A program made the translations under genes and the position numbers. A stretch of DNA of 45,237 nucleotides from positions 1 to 45,237 of the forward strand of contig NZ_FTOQ01000023.1 of assembly GCF_900156805.1 (NCBI RefSeq), read 5' to 3'. The first letter of the stretch is position 1. Each line of letters opens with the position of its first letter. The notes under the pieces are model-generated. The model was not told the DNA's origin and ran no database searches. It saw only the letters and a program-made list of their open reading frames with translations. The DNA comes from Roseivivax lentus (GTDB lineage: Bacteria > Pseudomonadota > Alphaproteobacteria > Rhodobacterales > Rhodobacteraceae). Below, piece after piece: positions 32,651 through 43,113 of this stretch.

Positions 32651-34651
<2,001 letters not shown>

Positions 34652-34689
34652 TCAGTGCTCCATATCGAGGGCGAGTATCACACGGGGCG

Positions 34690-34728
34690 ATTCGTTGATT
34701 CGAATCATTAGCGCGATCCACTGATTCG
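34690..34728. promoter_or_regulatory. Repeated GATTCG elements and palindrome upstream of rpoD
   Basis: TGATTCGAATCA (34696-34707) is a perfect 12-bp palindrome. GATTCG also occurs directly before it (34689-34694) and TGATTCG again at 34722-34728, at 26-base spacing from the palindrome start. The cluster is in the dnaG-rpoD gap, 40-80 bases upstream of the rpoD start. No factor can be named. Confidence 0.45.
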
Positions 34729-34768
34729 CACACCCGTCTGGCCCCATTCTTTCTTCGGTTTATGCGCA

Positions 34769-36724
34769 TTAGCCGCTATTCCGGCCTTTTGCGAAGGTGA
34801 TATTGTCGAGAAGCTCCGCGAAAGACTTCCGCTCGGCCCTGTCGATCAGGGCGCCATTGGCGCCCGTCTCGTAATCGGTGTCGTCCTCCTGGACGGCGCG
34901 CGTGGCTTGCGCACGGGCCGCGGCGGCTTGGCTCAGGCGCCAGGTGCGCGCCTCGCTGCCGGCCTCCTGCGCCTCTTCGACCGCCTCGGCGATCTCGGCT
35001 TCGAGGCCCCGCGCGGCGTCGAGCTTGGCCATCTCCTCGGCCACGGTCAGCCGGGCAAGCTCCAGATCGCCGGGATGACGCAAGCACGGCGTGATCGCGA
35101 CATGGCGTGCGGACAGAAGGGTTTCAAGGGCCTCCGCCCCGATTGCCGCCTCCGCTGCGGCGCGGGCGGCCTCGGCGCTGCCTGGCTCCGCGCGCAAAAG
35201 CGCGGCGCAGAGCGCGCGGTGTTCGGCATCGGCGAAATCCATCGTCTCGAGTGCCGCCTCGAATTCCTCGATCAGGGCAGGCGCCGCGATCAGCGTGGCG
35301 CAGATCACCGCCTCGCGCATGCGCCGCTCGCCCTCGGGCCCGGCGGCCACCAGAAGCGAGGCCTTCACCGCCTCGGACGGCGCGGCGGGCGCGCCCTTCG
35401 GTGTCCAGGCGCGGCGCGGCCCCGGCGATGACGCCCGCTGAGGGCGGAAGAGCTGCCAGCGCAATTCCTTGATCTCGGAGCCGTAATGGTGCCGCAGCGA
35501 CGGGTCCTTGATTTGCGAGATGGTCTCCCGCAACGACCGGTCGAGCGCGGCCTTGCGCTCGGGACTGTCGAACACGCGGCCTTCGGTCTCGCGCCGCCAC
35601 AGAAGCTGCACCATCGGCAGCGCCTGGTCGAGCACGCGGGCCACGGCATCCGCCCCCTCCGCGCGGATCAGATCGTCCGGATCCTGCCCGTCCGGCATCA
35701 GCGCAAAACGCAGCGACTTTCCCGCCTCCATCAGCGGCAGCGCGAGGTCGATCACCCGATGCGCCGCGCGCAGGCCCGCCTTGTCGCCATCGAGCGCGAT
35801 GATCGGCTCGTCCGCGACCCGCCACAGCATCTGCAGCTGGCTCTCCGTGACCGCCGTGCCGAGGGGCGCCACCGCGGCGGCGAAGCCCGCGCGCACCAGC
35901 GCGATCACGTCCATGTAGCCCTCGGCCACCACCAGCCTCTGCCCCTTGCCCGCCGCCTCGCGGGCAGGCCCCAGATTGTAGAGGTTGCGGCCCTTGTCGA
36001 AAAGCTCGGTCTCGGGCGAATTGAGGTACTTGGCCTTGTCGCCGGGATCCATCGCGCGCCCGCCGAAGGCGATGGCGCGGCCGCGCCCGTCGCGGATCGG
36101 AAACAGGATGCGGTTGCGGAAGACGTCATAGGGCGTGCCGCCCCGGGTCGACGGCTTGGCAAGCCCCGCCCCCATGATCAGATCCGGCGCCACGCCCTTG
36201 CCCGTCAGGTGATCCCACAGGCTCTGCCAGCCCTCGGGCGCGAAGCCGATCTCGAACCGCTCGAGCGCCGCGGCATCGAGCCCGCGGCCCGCGAGATAAT
36301 CCCGCGCGCCCGCAGCGGCGCCGGTTTTCAGCTGCATCCGGTAGAAGCGCACCGCGTCTTCCATCACCTCCGCGAGCTGCGTGCGCCGGTCGGCCTTTTC
36401 CTGCGCCTTGGGGTCGCGCGCGGGCATCGGCATGCCCGCCTCGCCGGCGAGGATCTCCACCGCCTCCATGAAGCCCACGTTCTCGCTGTCCTTCACGAAG
36501 GAAATCGCGTCGCCCTTCGCCTGGCAGCCGAAACAATAGTAGAAGCCCTTGCGGTCATCGACATGGAACGACGCGGTCTTCTCGTGGTGGAAAGGGCACG
36601 GCGCCCACATGTCGCCCTTGGCCTGGTTCGACTTGTGCTTGTCCCACAAGACCTTGCGGCCCACGACCTGGCTCAGGGACGTGCGGCTGCGCAATTCATC
36701 GAGGAAACCGGGGGGCAGACTCAT
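34769..36724 (-). CDS. dnaG: DNA primase
   Basis: DnaG makes RNA primers for replication. The 651-residue protein begins MSLPPGFLDELRSR, followed by the CHC2 zinc finger (CPFHHEKTASF and FYYCFGCQAKGD, about 44-72), the catalytic core (about 120-240), the TOPRIM domain with VVAEGYMDVIAL (near 262) and ALDGDKAG (near 310), and a C-terminal DnaB-binding region (about 450-640) rich in Ala and Glu. The ATG at 36724 matches the family N-terminus. It lies upstream of rpoD in the classic macromolecular-synthesis arrangement, without rpsU. Confidence 0.97.
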   Translation of the reverse strand: MSLPPGFLDELRSRTSLSQVVGRKVLWDKHKSNQAKGDMWAPCPFHHEKTASFHVDDRKGFYYCFGCQAKGDAISFVKDSENVGFMEAVEILAGEAGMPMPARDPKAQEKADRRTQLAEVMEDAVRFYRMQLKTGAAAGARDYLAGRGLDAAALERFEIGFAPEGWQSLWDHLTGKGVAPDLIMGAGLAKPSTRGGTPYDVFRNRILFPIRDGRGRAIAFGGRAMDPGDKAKYLNSPETELFDKGRNLYNLGPAREAAGKGQRLVVAEGYMDVIALVRAGFAAAVAPLGTAVTESQLQMLWRVADEPIIALDGDKAGLRAAHRVIDLALPLMEAGKSLRFALMPDGQDPDDLIRAEGADAVARVLDQALPMVQLLWRRETEGRVFDSPERKAALDRSLRETISQIKDPSLRHHYGSEIKELRWQLFRPQRASSPGPRRAWTPKGAPAAPSEAVKASLLVAAGPEGERRMREAVICATLIAAPALIEEFEAALETMDFADAEHRALCAALLRAEPGSAEAARAAAEAAIGAEALETLLSARHVAITPCLRHPGDLELARLTVAEEMAKLDAARGLEAEIAEAVEEAQEAGSEARTWRLSQAAAARAQATRAVQEDDTDYETGANGALIDRAERKSFAELLDNITFAKGRNSG

Positions 36725-36810
36725 GTGCCGAATATCGGGCTCTTGGCCGCCAGAGTCCAGAAGGCCGGGCGCGCGTTGCCCGTTGCGCACCCGGCCCTGT
36801 CGCATGCGGC

Positions 36811-36831
36811 ACCGGCGCTGCGAGCGCCGGT
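36811..36831. other. Perfect GC-rich stem-loop upstream of dnaG
   Basis: ACCGGCGCT (36811-36819) and AGCGCCGGT (36823-36831) pair perfectly around a GCG loop, in the 141-base gap between the small exported gene and dnaG. A second arm pair, GGCCGGG/CCCGGCC (36763-36769 and 36790-36796), lies next to it. Neither has a U-tract; they could end the upstream transcript or structure the dnaG leader. Confidence 0.5.
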
Positions 36832-36852
36832 CGCCTCGGGTCGCGTCACCTC

Positions 36853-36882
36853 ACATCTGGGCGCATTACATCTGGGCGCATT
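36853..36882. repeat. 15-bp exact tandem duplication at the 3' end of a small gene
   Basis: ACATCTGGGCGCATT occurs twice without gap (36853-36867 and 36868-36882). On the minus strand each copy encodes CAQM (TGC GCC CAG ATG) followed by a stop, TAA after the first-read copy and TGA after the second, so the duplication created a duplicated gene end with tandem stops. Confidence 0.9.
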
Positions 36883-37165
36883 GAGTGGCCCAGGCCTCAC
36901 CGATCGCGGGGCCGAGCACGTCGCGGTCGAGCGAATAGATCCACTCGGCCATCAGCGGCACGGTTTCGGCGTATTTCTCGCCCTCGCCCGAAAGGCCCTG
37001 GACGACATCGGTCAGCGCGCGCTCCGCATCGGCGCCGTCCTGGCGCGCCTCGACCACGCGCATGACGATCTCGGCCTGCAGGCCGCATTCATCGGCGCCG
37101 CTCTGGGCCAGCGCCGGGGCGGCGAGCCCGAGGCAGGCGGCGGTCGCGATCCAAATGGTCTTCAT
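36866..37165 (-). CDS. Small exported protein of unknown function
   Basis: A 99-residue protein with a signal peptide (about 1-20, ending APALAQ). The mature part is acidic and helical-looking, with two cysteines (DECGLQAE and TQCAQM). CGGAGAG precedes the ATG. The last codons lie in one copy of a 15-bp tandem duplication, and the TAA stop is followed by a repeat of the same codons with TGA. No family recognised. Confidence 0.75.
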   Translation of the reverse strand: MKTIWIATAACLGLAAPALAQSGADECGLQAEIVMRVVEARQDGADAERALTDVVQGLSGEGEKYAETVPLMAEWIYSLDRDVLGPAIGEAWATQCAQM

Positions 37166-37263
37166 GGGTCTCTCCGTTCTGATCCGTCATTCTGGTCCAA
37201 CTGCCGCCAGACCTATGCGGCATGGGCCGGGCTGTCACCTCTCATCTGCTTGAGGCGTCGCGC

Positions 37264-37294
37264 GGTCCGGCCGGGGTCCGCCCTGCCCCGGACC
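37264..37294 (-). other. Hairpin after glutamate dehydrogenase gene
   Basis: GGTCCGG (37264-37270) and CCGGACC (37288-37294) pair with a GC-rich loop that can fold further. It lies 15 bases past the gdh stop on the minus strand. No U-run follows, so termination efficiency is uncertain. Confidence 0.45.
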
Positions 37295-37308
37295 GGCACG
37301 CCTGCCGC

Positions 37309-38745
37309 CTAGAGGCCCTTGGCGCGGTAGGCGCCCGCCACCCGCTCGATCGCGACCATGTAGGCGGCGGTGCGCAGGTCGGTCACGTCCTCGCGTTCGA
37401 TCCAGGGCTTGCGCATCGACTGGTAGGCCTCGCGCATCGTGTCGTCGAGGCCCGACAGCACCAGCTCCAGCTCGGTCGCGCCGTGCATGTACTTGTCCTT
37501 GAAGCTTTCCGAGACCGACCAGGTGTCGCCCAGCGCCGAGGAGAGCCGCTCAAGCTCGTCGACCACAAGAGTGTGCCGCCGCTCGTCGAGGCGTCGCTGC
37601 ATCCGCCCGAAGCGGATATGGCTGAGGTTCTTCACCCATTCGAAATAGGACACCGTCACGCCGCCCGCATTGGCGTAGAGATCGGGGATCACCACGACGC
37701 CCCGCTCGCGCAGCTTGTCGTCGGCGCCCGAGGTGATCGGCCCGTTCGCCGCCTCGATGATCAGCTTGGCCTTGATGCGATCCACGTTGTCGAGGTTGAT
37801 GACCCCTTCGAGCGCGGCCGGGATGAGGATGTCGCATTCCTCTTCCAGAACCTTCTCGCCCTTCTCCACGAAGGTGGCATGCGGGTAATCCTTCACGCCG
37901 CCGGTTTCGTTCATGTGGTCGCGCAGGTGGTCGACGGCGATCCCTTTCTCGTTCCAGATCGCGCCGTCCCGCTCGACGATGCCGACGATCCGCGCGCCGT
38001 CCTCCTGGGCCAGGAACTTGGCCGCGTGATAGCCCACATTGCCGAGGCCCTGCACGATGATCCGCTTGCAATCGAGATCGCCCTCGAGACCCGCGCGCCG
38101 CTTGTCCTCGTCATGGCGGAAGAACTCGCGCAGGGCGTATTGCACGCCGCGGCCCGTGGCCTCGACCCGGCCGTGAATACCGCCCGCATTCAGGGGCTTG
38201 CCGGTGACGCAGGCGCGCGCGTTGATATCCGTGGTGGCCATCCGGGCATACTGGTCGGCGATCCAGGCCATCTCGCGTTCGGAGGTGCCCATGTCGGGCG
38301 CCGGCACGTTCTGCGAGGGGTTGATGAGGTCGCGCTTGATCAGCTCGTAGGCGAAGCGCCGGGTGATCATCTCCATCTCACGCTCGTCGTATTCGCGCGG
38401 ATCGACGCAGAGCCCGCCCTTGGAGCCACCGAAGGGCGCCTCCACCAGCGCGCACTTGAACGTCATCAGCGAGGCCAGCGCCTCGACCTCGTCCTGGCTG
38501 ACCGAATTGTCGAAGCGAATACCGCCCTTTACCGGCTCCATATGTTCCGAATGCACCGAGCGGTAGCCGACGAAGGTCTTCATCTCGCCCCGCAGCCGGA
38601 CCCCGAAGCGCACGATGTAGGTGGAGTTGCAGACGCGTATCTTCTCGCGCAATCCGGGACTGAGCTCCATCCGATCGGCTGCCCGGTTGAACATGTGGTC
38701 CACGCTTTCTCGAAAGGTGGGCTCCGACTGTGCGGAAGATGCCAT
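37309..38745 (-). CDS. Glutamate dehydrogenase (Glu/Leu/Phe/Val dehydrogenase family)
   Basis: A 478-residue NAD(P)-dependent amino-acid dehydrogenase, most like GdhA. Substrate-binding and catalytic motifs are GGIRFDNSVSQDEVEALASLM near 74-94 (in parts), FGGSKGGLCVDP near 105-116, and PAPDMGTSEREMAWIADQY near 150. The dinucleotide-binding motif is IIVQGLGNVGYHAAKFL near 230-246. The C-terminal extension is normal for the Roseobacter form. The ATG at 38745 has AGGACGAAC upstream. It catalyses reversible deamination of glutamate to 2-oxoglutarate, linking nitrogen and carbon metabolism. It is divergent from the TadG-like gene. Confidence 0.93.
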   Translation of the reverse strand: MASSAQSEPTFRESVDHMFNRAADRMELSPGLREKIRVCNSTYIVRFGVRLRGEMKTFVGYRSVHSEHMEPVKGGIRFDNSVSQDEVEALASLMTFKCALVEAPFGGSKGGLCVDPREYDEREMEMITRRFAYELIKRDLINPSQNVPAPDMGTSEREMAWIADQYARMATTDINARACVTGKPLNAGGIHGRVEATGRGVQYALREFFRHDEDKRRAGLEGDLDCKRIIVQGLGNVGYHAAKFLAQEDGARIVGIVERDGAIWNEKGIAVDHLRDHMNETGGVKDYPHATFVEKGEKVLEEECDILIPAALEGVINLDNVDRIKAKLIIEAANGPITSGADDKLRERGVVVIPDLYANAGGVTVSYFEWVKNLSHIRFGRMQRRLDERRHTLVVDELERLSSALGDTWSVSESFKDKYMHGATELELVLSGLDDTMREAYQSMRKPWIEREDVTDLRTAAYMVAIERVAGAYRAKGL

Positions 38746-39088
38746 GAAGTTCGTCCTTTTCGTCGTAAAAGAGCACGCGGATCGCCGCACCATTGCCCGA
38801 TTCCCCGACTCACTTCAGGCAGATTAGCTTCCCCTGCCGCACCGTCCACGTTCTGCCCGCGAATTAAGCAATGGGGCGGGATTGTGGCGACGATTTTCCA
38901 GCGTGGAAACGGTCATCGCCCGATGTCTCGAATTGTCGACACATCAATTTGGAACGCCCCAATCGACACGGCTTGTCGCCATAAATCGGCCCGCTTGGTC
39001 GGACAGAAACATTCCCAAAGGGCGTAGTGCGTCCTTTCCAACGATAATTGTGAGTGAACGGCCCAGTGCTTGGGTAGAAAGGTACGGA
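38746..39088. other. Divergent intergenic region between gdh and the TadG-like gene
   Basis: These 343 bases hold no convincing gene. They are less GC-rich than neighbours. Inverted repeats are TTTCCA-GCG-TGGAAA (38895-38909), TGTCGACA (38934-38941) and GATGT/ACATC (38922-38926 and 38941-38945). Promoters for both flanking genes must lie here; AAAGG near 39077 is the ribosome-binding site of the plus-strand gene. Confidence 0.6.
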
Positions 39089-40525
39089 ATGTGCACAACC
39101 AACGATAAAGGAGCGGGCCGCGTCCTGTCGGGGCTGCGCATGGCAACCGGAGGCGCGGCAACCGCGATCGGTCGCTTTCTGCGCGCCGAGGACGGCACCA
39201 TGTCCTATGTGGCTATCTTCGGCTCCATCGCCTTCATGACCATGGGCGGTATCGGGATCGACCTGATGCATGCCGAAATGAAACGCAACAAGATCCAGGC
39301 GACGCTGGACCGCGCGGTGCTTGCCGCCGCGGACCTCGAGCAGGGCCTCGATCCCGAGCTGGTCGTTCGTGACTATTTCGACAAGATGCTGATGCCCGAC
39401 GCGCTCACCTCGGTGGTCGTCGACGAGGGCCTCAACTACCGCAAGGTCACCGGCACCGCGCTTGAGACGATGCCCTCGAACTTCACCAAGTTCGTCGGGA
39501 TCGACACGCTCAAGTCCGACGGCACCTCGACCGCCGAGGAATACATCCAGAACGTCGAGATCTCGCTCGTTCTCGATATCTCGGGCTCGATGGGCCAGGG
39601 CGAGAAGATGGCGCAGCTGCGCGCCGCCGCGAACACCTTCGTGGAGACGGTCCTCGCGGCCGACAACGAAGGCCTCGTGTCGATCTCGCTCGTGCCCTAC
39701 TCGGAGCAGGTCAATGCCGGCCCGCTGATCACCGACACGATGAACGTCAACTGGCAGCACGGCTATTCCCACTGCCTCGAGTTCCCCTCGACCGCCTTCA
39801 GCTCCGCCGCGCTCGACACGACCGCGACCTACGAGCAGACGCAGCATTTCCAGTGGAACTATTACGGCGTGAACGAGGTGGTCGACACGGTCTGCCCGCA
39901 ATACAGCTACGAGCGGATCCAGCCCTTCACCTCGAACGAGGCGGCGCTGAAGAACCAGATCGCCAAGCTCGAGCCGCGGGCCGGCACGTCGATCTATCTC
40001 GGCATGAAGTGGGGCACGGCGCTGCTCGATCCCTCGACCCGGGCGATCAACGACAACGTCATCGCGTCCGGCAAGGGCAATGCGAACTTCGCCGGGCGTC
40101 CCTTCGAATACGGACGCGAGGATACGCTGAAGACCGTGGTCCTGATGACCGACGGTCAGCACAGCAAGTCCTTCCGCATCTCCGACTGGGCCTATGACAG
40201 CGCCAGCGACCGCGAGACCTGGGCGCGCAACAACCTGTGGTACTACCTGCAGCGCAACGTCTCCTCGCGCAACTGGTCGAACTTCTACTACCAGAAGCAG
40301 AACACCGAACTCGGCGACCAGCTTCTCAACGGGGTCTGCGAGGCGGCCAAGGCACAGGACATCGTGATCTGGTCGGTGGGCTTCGAGGTGACCGAACACG
40401 GTGCCGCGGTGATGCAGAACTGCGCCTCCTCCCCGGCTCACTACTTCGACGCCCAGGGCACCGAGATCGAAGAGGCCTTCCACTCCATCGCCCGTGCGAT
40501 CAACCAGCTGAGGCTCACCCAATGA
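39089..40525 (+). CDS. TadG-like pilus-assembly protein with von Willebrand factor A domain
   Basis: A 478-residue exported or membrane-anchored protein. The single hydrophobic segment (about 38-58) follows the TadE/TadG-type lead-in FLRAEDGTMSYVAIFGS. A vWA domain follows with the metal-ion adhesion motif DISGSMG at 163-169 and a later DGQHSK metal-binding segment near 354. The domain carries inserted aromatic- and Asn-rich stretches. Proteins of this type accompany Flp/Tad pilus systems and are thought to act at the cell surface. The ATG at 39089 is chosen; the upstream frame has no family similarity. It overlaps the next gene as ATGA. Confidence 0.87.
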   Translation: MCTTNDKGAGRVLSGLRMATGGAATAIGRFLRAEDGTMSYVAIFGSIAFMTMGGIGIDLMHAEMKRNKIQATLDRAVLAAADLEQGLDPELVVRDYFDKMLMPDALTSVVVDEGLNYRKVTGTALETMPSNFTKFVGIDTLKSDGTSTAEEYIQNVEISLVLDISGSMGQGEKMAQLRAAANTFVETVLAADNEGLVSISLVPYSEQVNAGPLITDTMNVNWQHGYSHCLEFPSTAFSSAALDTTATYEQTQHFQWNYYGVNEVVDTVCPQYSYERIQPFTSNEAALKNQIAKLEPRAGTSIYLGMKWGTALLDPSTRAINDNVIASGKGNANFAGRPFEYGREDTLKTVVLMTDGQHSKSFRISDWAYDSASDRETWARNNLWYYLQRNVSSRNWSNFYYQKQNTELGDQLLNGVCEAAKAQDIVIWSVGFEVTEHGAAVMQNCASSPAHYFDAQGTEIEEAFHSIARAINQLRLTQ

Positions 40526-41061
40526 CGCGTAATCTCCTGAACTCCGCCCGCCACTTCTGGCAGAACGAAGACGGTGCCACGCAAGTTGTGCCCTTCGCCC
40601 TCTGGATGCCGGTCTTCGTGGCGACCATCCTCTCGGGTATCGAATTGTCGGCCGTCACGGTCCGGCATACCGCCCTCGAGCGGGCCCTCGACGAAACCGT
40701 CCGCGACGTGCGTCTCGGCACCGGCACGATCTACGATCACAACTCGCTCAAGACGTCCATCTGCGAGCGGGCCGCGATCCTGCCCGATTGCATGAACACG
40801 CTGCAGCTTGAAATGGTGAAGCTCGACATGCGTGCCTGGACCGATCCGCCCGCCGACGTGAAATGCGTCGACCAGGGCAGCACCGTCGCGCCGGTCGTCG
40901 ACTTCGAATACGGACGCGACAACGAGCTGATGTATTTGCGCGCCTGCTACGAATTCGAGCCCGTCGCGCCGACCTCCTACTTCTCGGAAGCGATGGTCAC
41001 CGATGCGAATGGCTACTCGGCCATCGTCTCAACCTCTGCCTTCGTGCAGGAACCGCTGTGA
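40522..41061 (+). CDS. TadE-like membrane protein
   Basis: A 179-residue protein with one N-terminal hydrophobic segment (about 22-44) in the TadE-like context EDGATQVVPFALWMPVFVA. The rest is predicted to be outside the inner membrane and has cysteines near 82, 90, 115 and 137. The ATG overlaps the TadG-like stop by four bases (ATGA), so translation is coupled. TadE-like proteins are pseudopilins processed in Flp pilus biogenesis; no prepilin peptidase or Tad secretion ATPase lies in this window. Confidence 0.8.
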   Translation: MTRNLLNSARHFWQNEDGATQVVPFALWMPVFVATILSGIELSAVTVRHTALERALDETVRDVRLGTGTIYDHNSLKTSICERAAILPDCMNTLQLEMVKLDMRAWTDPPADVKCVDQGSTVAPVVDFEYGRDNELMYLRACYEFEPVAPTSYFSEAMVTDANGYSAIVSTSAFVQEPL

Positions 41062-41071
41062 GGACATGACA

Positions 41072-41815
41072 ATGTTGACTTCAATCAAACGCCACCTGTC
41101 CCGGTTCCGCGACGAGAATACGGGCTCCATCTCGGTCGAAGCCGCCATCGTCTTTCCGGCTCTGATCATCCTGTTCTTCGCGACCTGGGTCTGGTTCGAC
41201 GTCTCGCGCCAGCAAGCCGTGAACCAGAAGGCCAACTACACGATCGGCGATGCCATCTCGCGGGAAACCGATCCGCTGAACAACGCCTATATCGACTCCT
41301 CCTATTCGCTGTTGCAGCACCTGACGCGCTCCAATGCGGCGGGCACCGACCTGCGGATCTCGGTGGTGGAGTACAACTCCGCCGGCGCCGGCAGCTACGA
41401 CCTGCTCTGGTCGGAAGCCCGCGGCGTCTATCCCCCGCTGGTGAATGGCGATCTGGTCGGTATGGAGTTCCGCCTGCCGATCATGTCGAACGGCGACCAG
41501 GTGGTTCTGGTGGAAACGTGGGAAGACTACGTGCCCGCAGCCAGCGTGGGTCTGTCGGCCTTCGAAATCCAGACCTACTCCTTCACTCGCCCGCGCTTCG
41601 CCCCGCAGATCCACTTCGAGGGCAAGACCTTCAATGCCAACAATGGCTGGGGCAACGGCGACCAGGATGCGGCCGGCAACTCGCTGTGCAACAACAACGC
41701 CGAGAACGCCGAGTGGAACCTTGCCGACAGCACCACGCATGAAGAATGCGCGGACAATGTCGACGGCAAGGAAAACCAGGGCGGCGGCACGTCCAAGAAG
41801 AGCAGCGGCGCCTGA
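41072..41815 (+). CDS. TadE-like membrane protein with Asn/Asp-rich C-terminal tail
   Basis: A 247-residue protein with one hydrophobic segment (about 27-43) in GSISVEAAIVFPALIILFF, the best TadE-like match of the three. The C-terminal 60 residues (about 188-247) are rich in Asn, Asp, Gly and Ser with two cysteines and no predicted fold. I chose the ATG at 41072, eight bases after GAGG; an ATG at 41066 is only two bases after it. It follows the previous gene by 10 bases. The stop codon forms half of a palindrome with the convergent gene's stop. Confidence 0.8.
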   Translation: MLTSIKRHLSRFRDENTGSISVEAAIVFPALIILFFATWVWFDVSRQQAVNQKANYTIGDAISRETDPLNNAYIDSSYSLLQHLTRSNAAGTDLRISVVEYNSAGAGSYDLLWSEARGVYPPLVNGDLVGMEFRLPIMSNGDQVVLVETWEDYVPAASVGLSAFEIQTYSFTRPRFAPQIHFEGKTFNANNGWGNGDQDAAGNSLCNNNAENAEWNLADSTTHEECADNVDGKENQGGGTSKKSSGA

Positions 41816-41825
41816 TCCTCAGGCG
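41809..41825. terminator. Palindrome containing both convergent stop codons
   Basis: CGCCTGA (41809-41815) and TCAGGCG (41819-41825) are perfect reverse complements around TCC. The TGA of the plus-strand gene and the TGA (TCA on plus) of the minus-strand gene are both inside the arms. It may serve as a short bidirectional terminator hairpin; no U-tract is present. Confidence 0.5.
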
Positions 41826-42301
41826 TCCTCGCGGCCCCGCTCGGCCAGAAGGATCGCGATCGCATCGGCCATCGGCTTCGCCTGATGGCTGGGCGTGATC
41901 CCGCCCACCGCGACGCGCTTTCCCAGAACCCAGTAAAGACCCGGCCGCCAGCATCGCGCTTGCGGCCGGTTCATGTTGAGCACGAAGCCGTTCGAGGGCT
42001 TCATCGCAAAGGCCCCGCGCTCCACGCTGCGGATGTCGGCGATCGGGGCCAGAACGGTCCCGGCGCTGTCCACCAGCGCCTCGCGCGTCAGGATCAGCGA
42101 CAGCGCGGTGGCGGCATGCATCGCGCGCGCCAGCCAGAACGCCCCGATCCCCATCGCCACCAGCAGCACCTGCCAGGCCGGTTCGGGCGGCGTCGCCGCC
42201 GCCACGTAAAGCACCAGCGCCCCGAGCAGCACGAGGCTCGAGATACCGAACCAGCGCCGCGCCGGTGAGGCGGATACCCGGGCGAGAACCTCTTCTGACA
42301 T
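41819..42301 (-). CDS. Small two-span membrane protein of unknown function
   Basis: A 160-residue protein with two hydrophobic segments (about 18-37 and 43-61) followed by a cytoplasmic domain with alternating hydrophobic strands (LSLILTREALVDSAGTVLAPIADIRSVERG, in parts), reminiscent of the PH-like domains seen in other small membrane proteins. AGGAG precedes the ATG. I do not recognise a named family. It is convergent to the TadE-like gene with only three bases between stops. Confidence 0.72.
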   Translation of the reverse strand: MSEEVLARVSASPARRWFGISSLVLLGALVLYVAAATPPEPAWQVLLVAMGIGAFWLARAMHAATALSLILTREALVDSAGTVLAPIADIRSVERGAFAMKPSNGFVLNMNRPQARCWRPGLYWVLGKRVAVGGITPSHQAKPMADAIAILLAERGREDA

Positions 42302-42429
42302 GATCGCGCATCTCCTGCTGCAGCTCCTGCCCGACTGCCTTTAGGACCTCTGGTCGGCAATGGAAACAGCGCGCCCTTTTCCTCCGCGCCCCGGCATGCC
42401 ATCGTCGCGCCGACAGACCGGGGGAAAGC

Positions 42430-43113
42430 ATGACCATCACCACCTGCATCTTCGACGCCTATGGCACGCTGTTCGACGTGGCCGCCGCCGCCCGCACCGC
42501 CGCGGAAGAGCCCGGGCGCGGCGCGTTGAAGGCCGTCTGGACCGATCTCGCCGAAGACTGGCGGCAGAAGCAGCTGCAATATACCTGGCTGCGCGCGATC
42601 ACCGGAGAGCATTGCTCGTTCTGGCAGGTCACCTGCGACGGGCTCGACTGGGCGATGGAGCGGCGCGGCCTCGACACGGATGCGGAACTGCGCGAGCGGC
42701 TGCTTGCGCTATACTGGGAGCTGGCGCCGTTCCGCGAGGTGCCGATGATGCTGGGCCGGCTGAAGGCCGCGGGCAAGACCTGCGCGATCCTGTCCAACGG
42801 CAGCCCCGACATGCTGGAAGGCGCGGTCGACAGCGCCGGGATCGGCGAATATCTCGACGCCGTGCTGTCGGTCGAGGATGTGGGCATCTTCAAGCCCGCG
42901 CCCCAGGTCTACGACATGGTCGAGGCGCGCTTCGGCTGTGCCCGCGACAAGGTGCTCTTCGTCTCGTCGAATGGCTGGGACGCGGCGGGGGCGGCGGGCT
43001 ACGGGTTCCAGACCGCCTGGGTGAATCGCAAGGACGAACCGGTCGACCGCCTGCCCGCCCGGCCCCATCACGTCCTGTCCGATCTCACCACCCTGCCGGA
43101 GCTTGCCGCCTGA
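42430..43113 (+). CDS. Haloacid dehalogenase, type II (HAD superfamily)
   Basis: A 227-residue HAD hydrolase with the signatures of L-2-haloacid dehalogenase: nucleophile D9 in IFDAYGTLFDV, SNGSPDML near 121, KPAPQVYDM near 158, and SSNGWDAAGAAGYGF near 178. These are the type II haloacid dehalogenase motifs, so hydrolysis of 2-haloalkanoic acids is plausible, although natural substrates in marine bacteria are often unproven. GGGGAAAGC lies before the ATG. The stop overlaps the next start as TGATG, so the gene heads a three-gene coupled operon. Confidence 0.88.
   Translation: MTITTCIFDAYGTLFDVAAAARTAAEEPGRGALKAVWTDLAEDWRQKQLQYTWLRAITGEHCSFWQVTCDGLDWAMERRGLDTDAELRERLLALYWELAPFREVPMMLGRLKAAGKTCAILSNGSPDMLEGAVDSAGIGEYLDAVLSVEDVGIFKPAPQVYDMVEARFGCARDKVLFVSSNGWDAAGAAGYGFQTAWVNRKDEPVDRLPARPHHVLSDLTTLPELAA

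Noticed and set aside
34690-34705. ATTC-N8-GAAT upstream of rpoD as a fifth SoxR operator
   Set aside because: The outer bases fit, but the inner ACA and GCG half-site bases of the sox-locus sites are missing, and rpoD has no sulfur link.
38882-39088. N-terminal extension of the TadG-like protein from 38882
   Set aside because: The 69 extra residues show no family similarity and have no good ribosome-binding site; the ATG at 39089 gives the expected short lead-in before the membrane segment.
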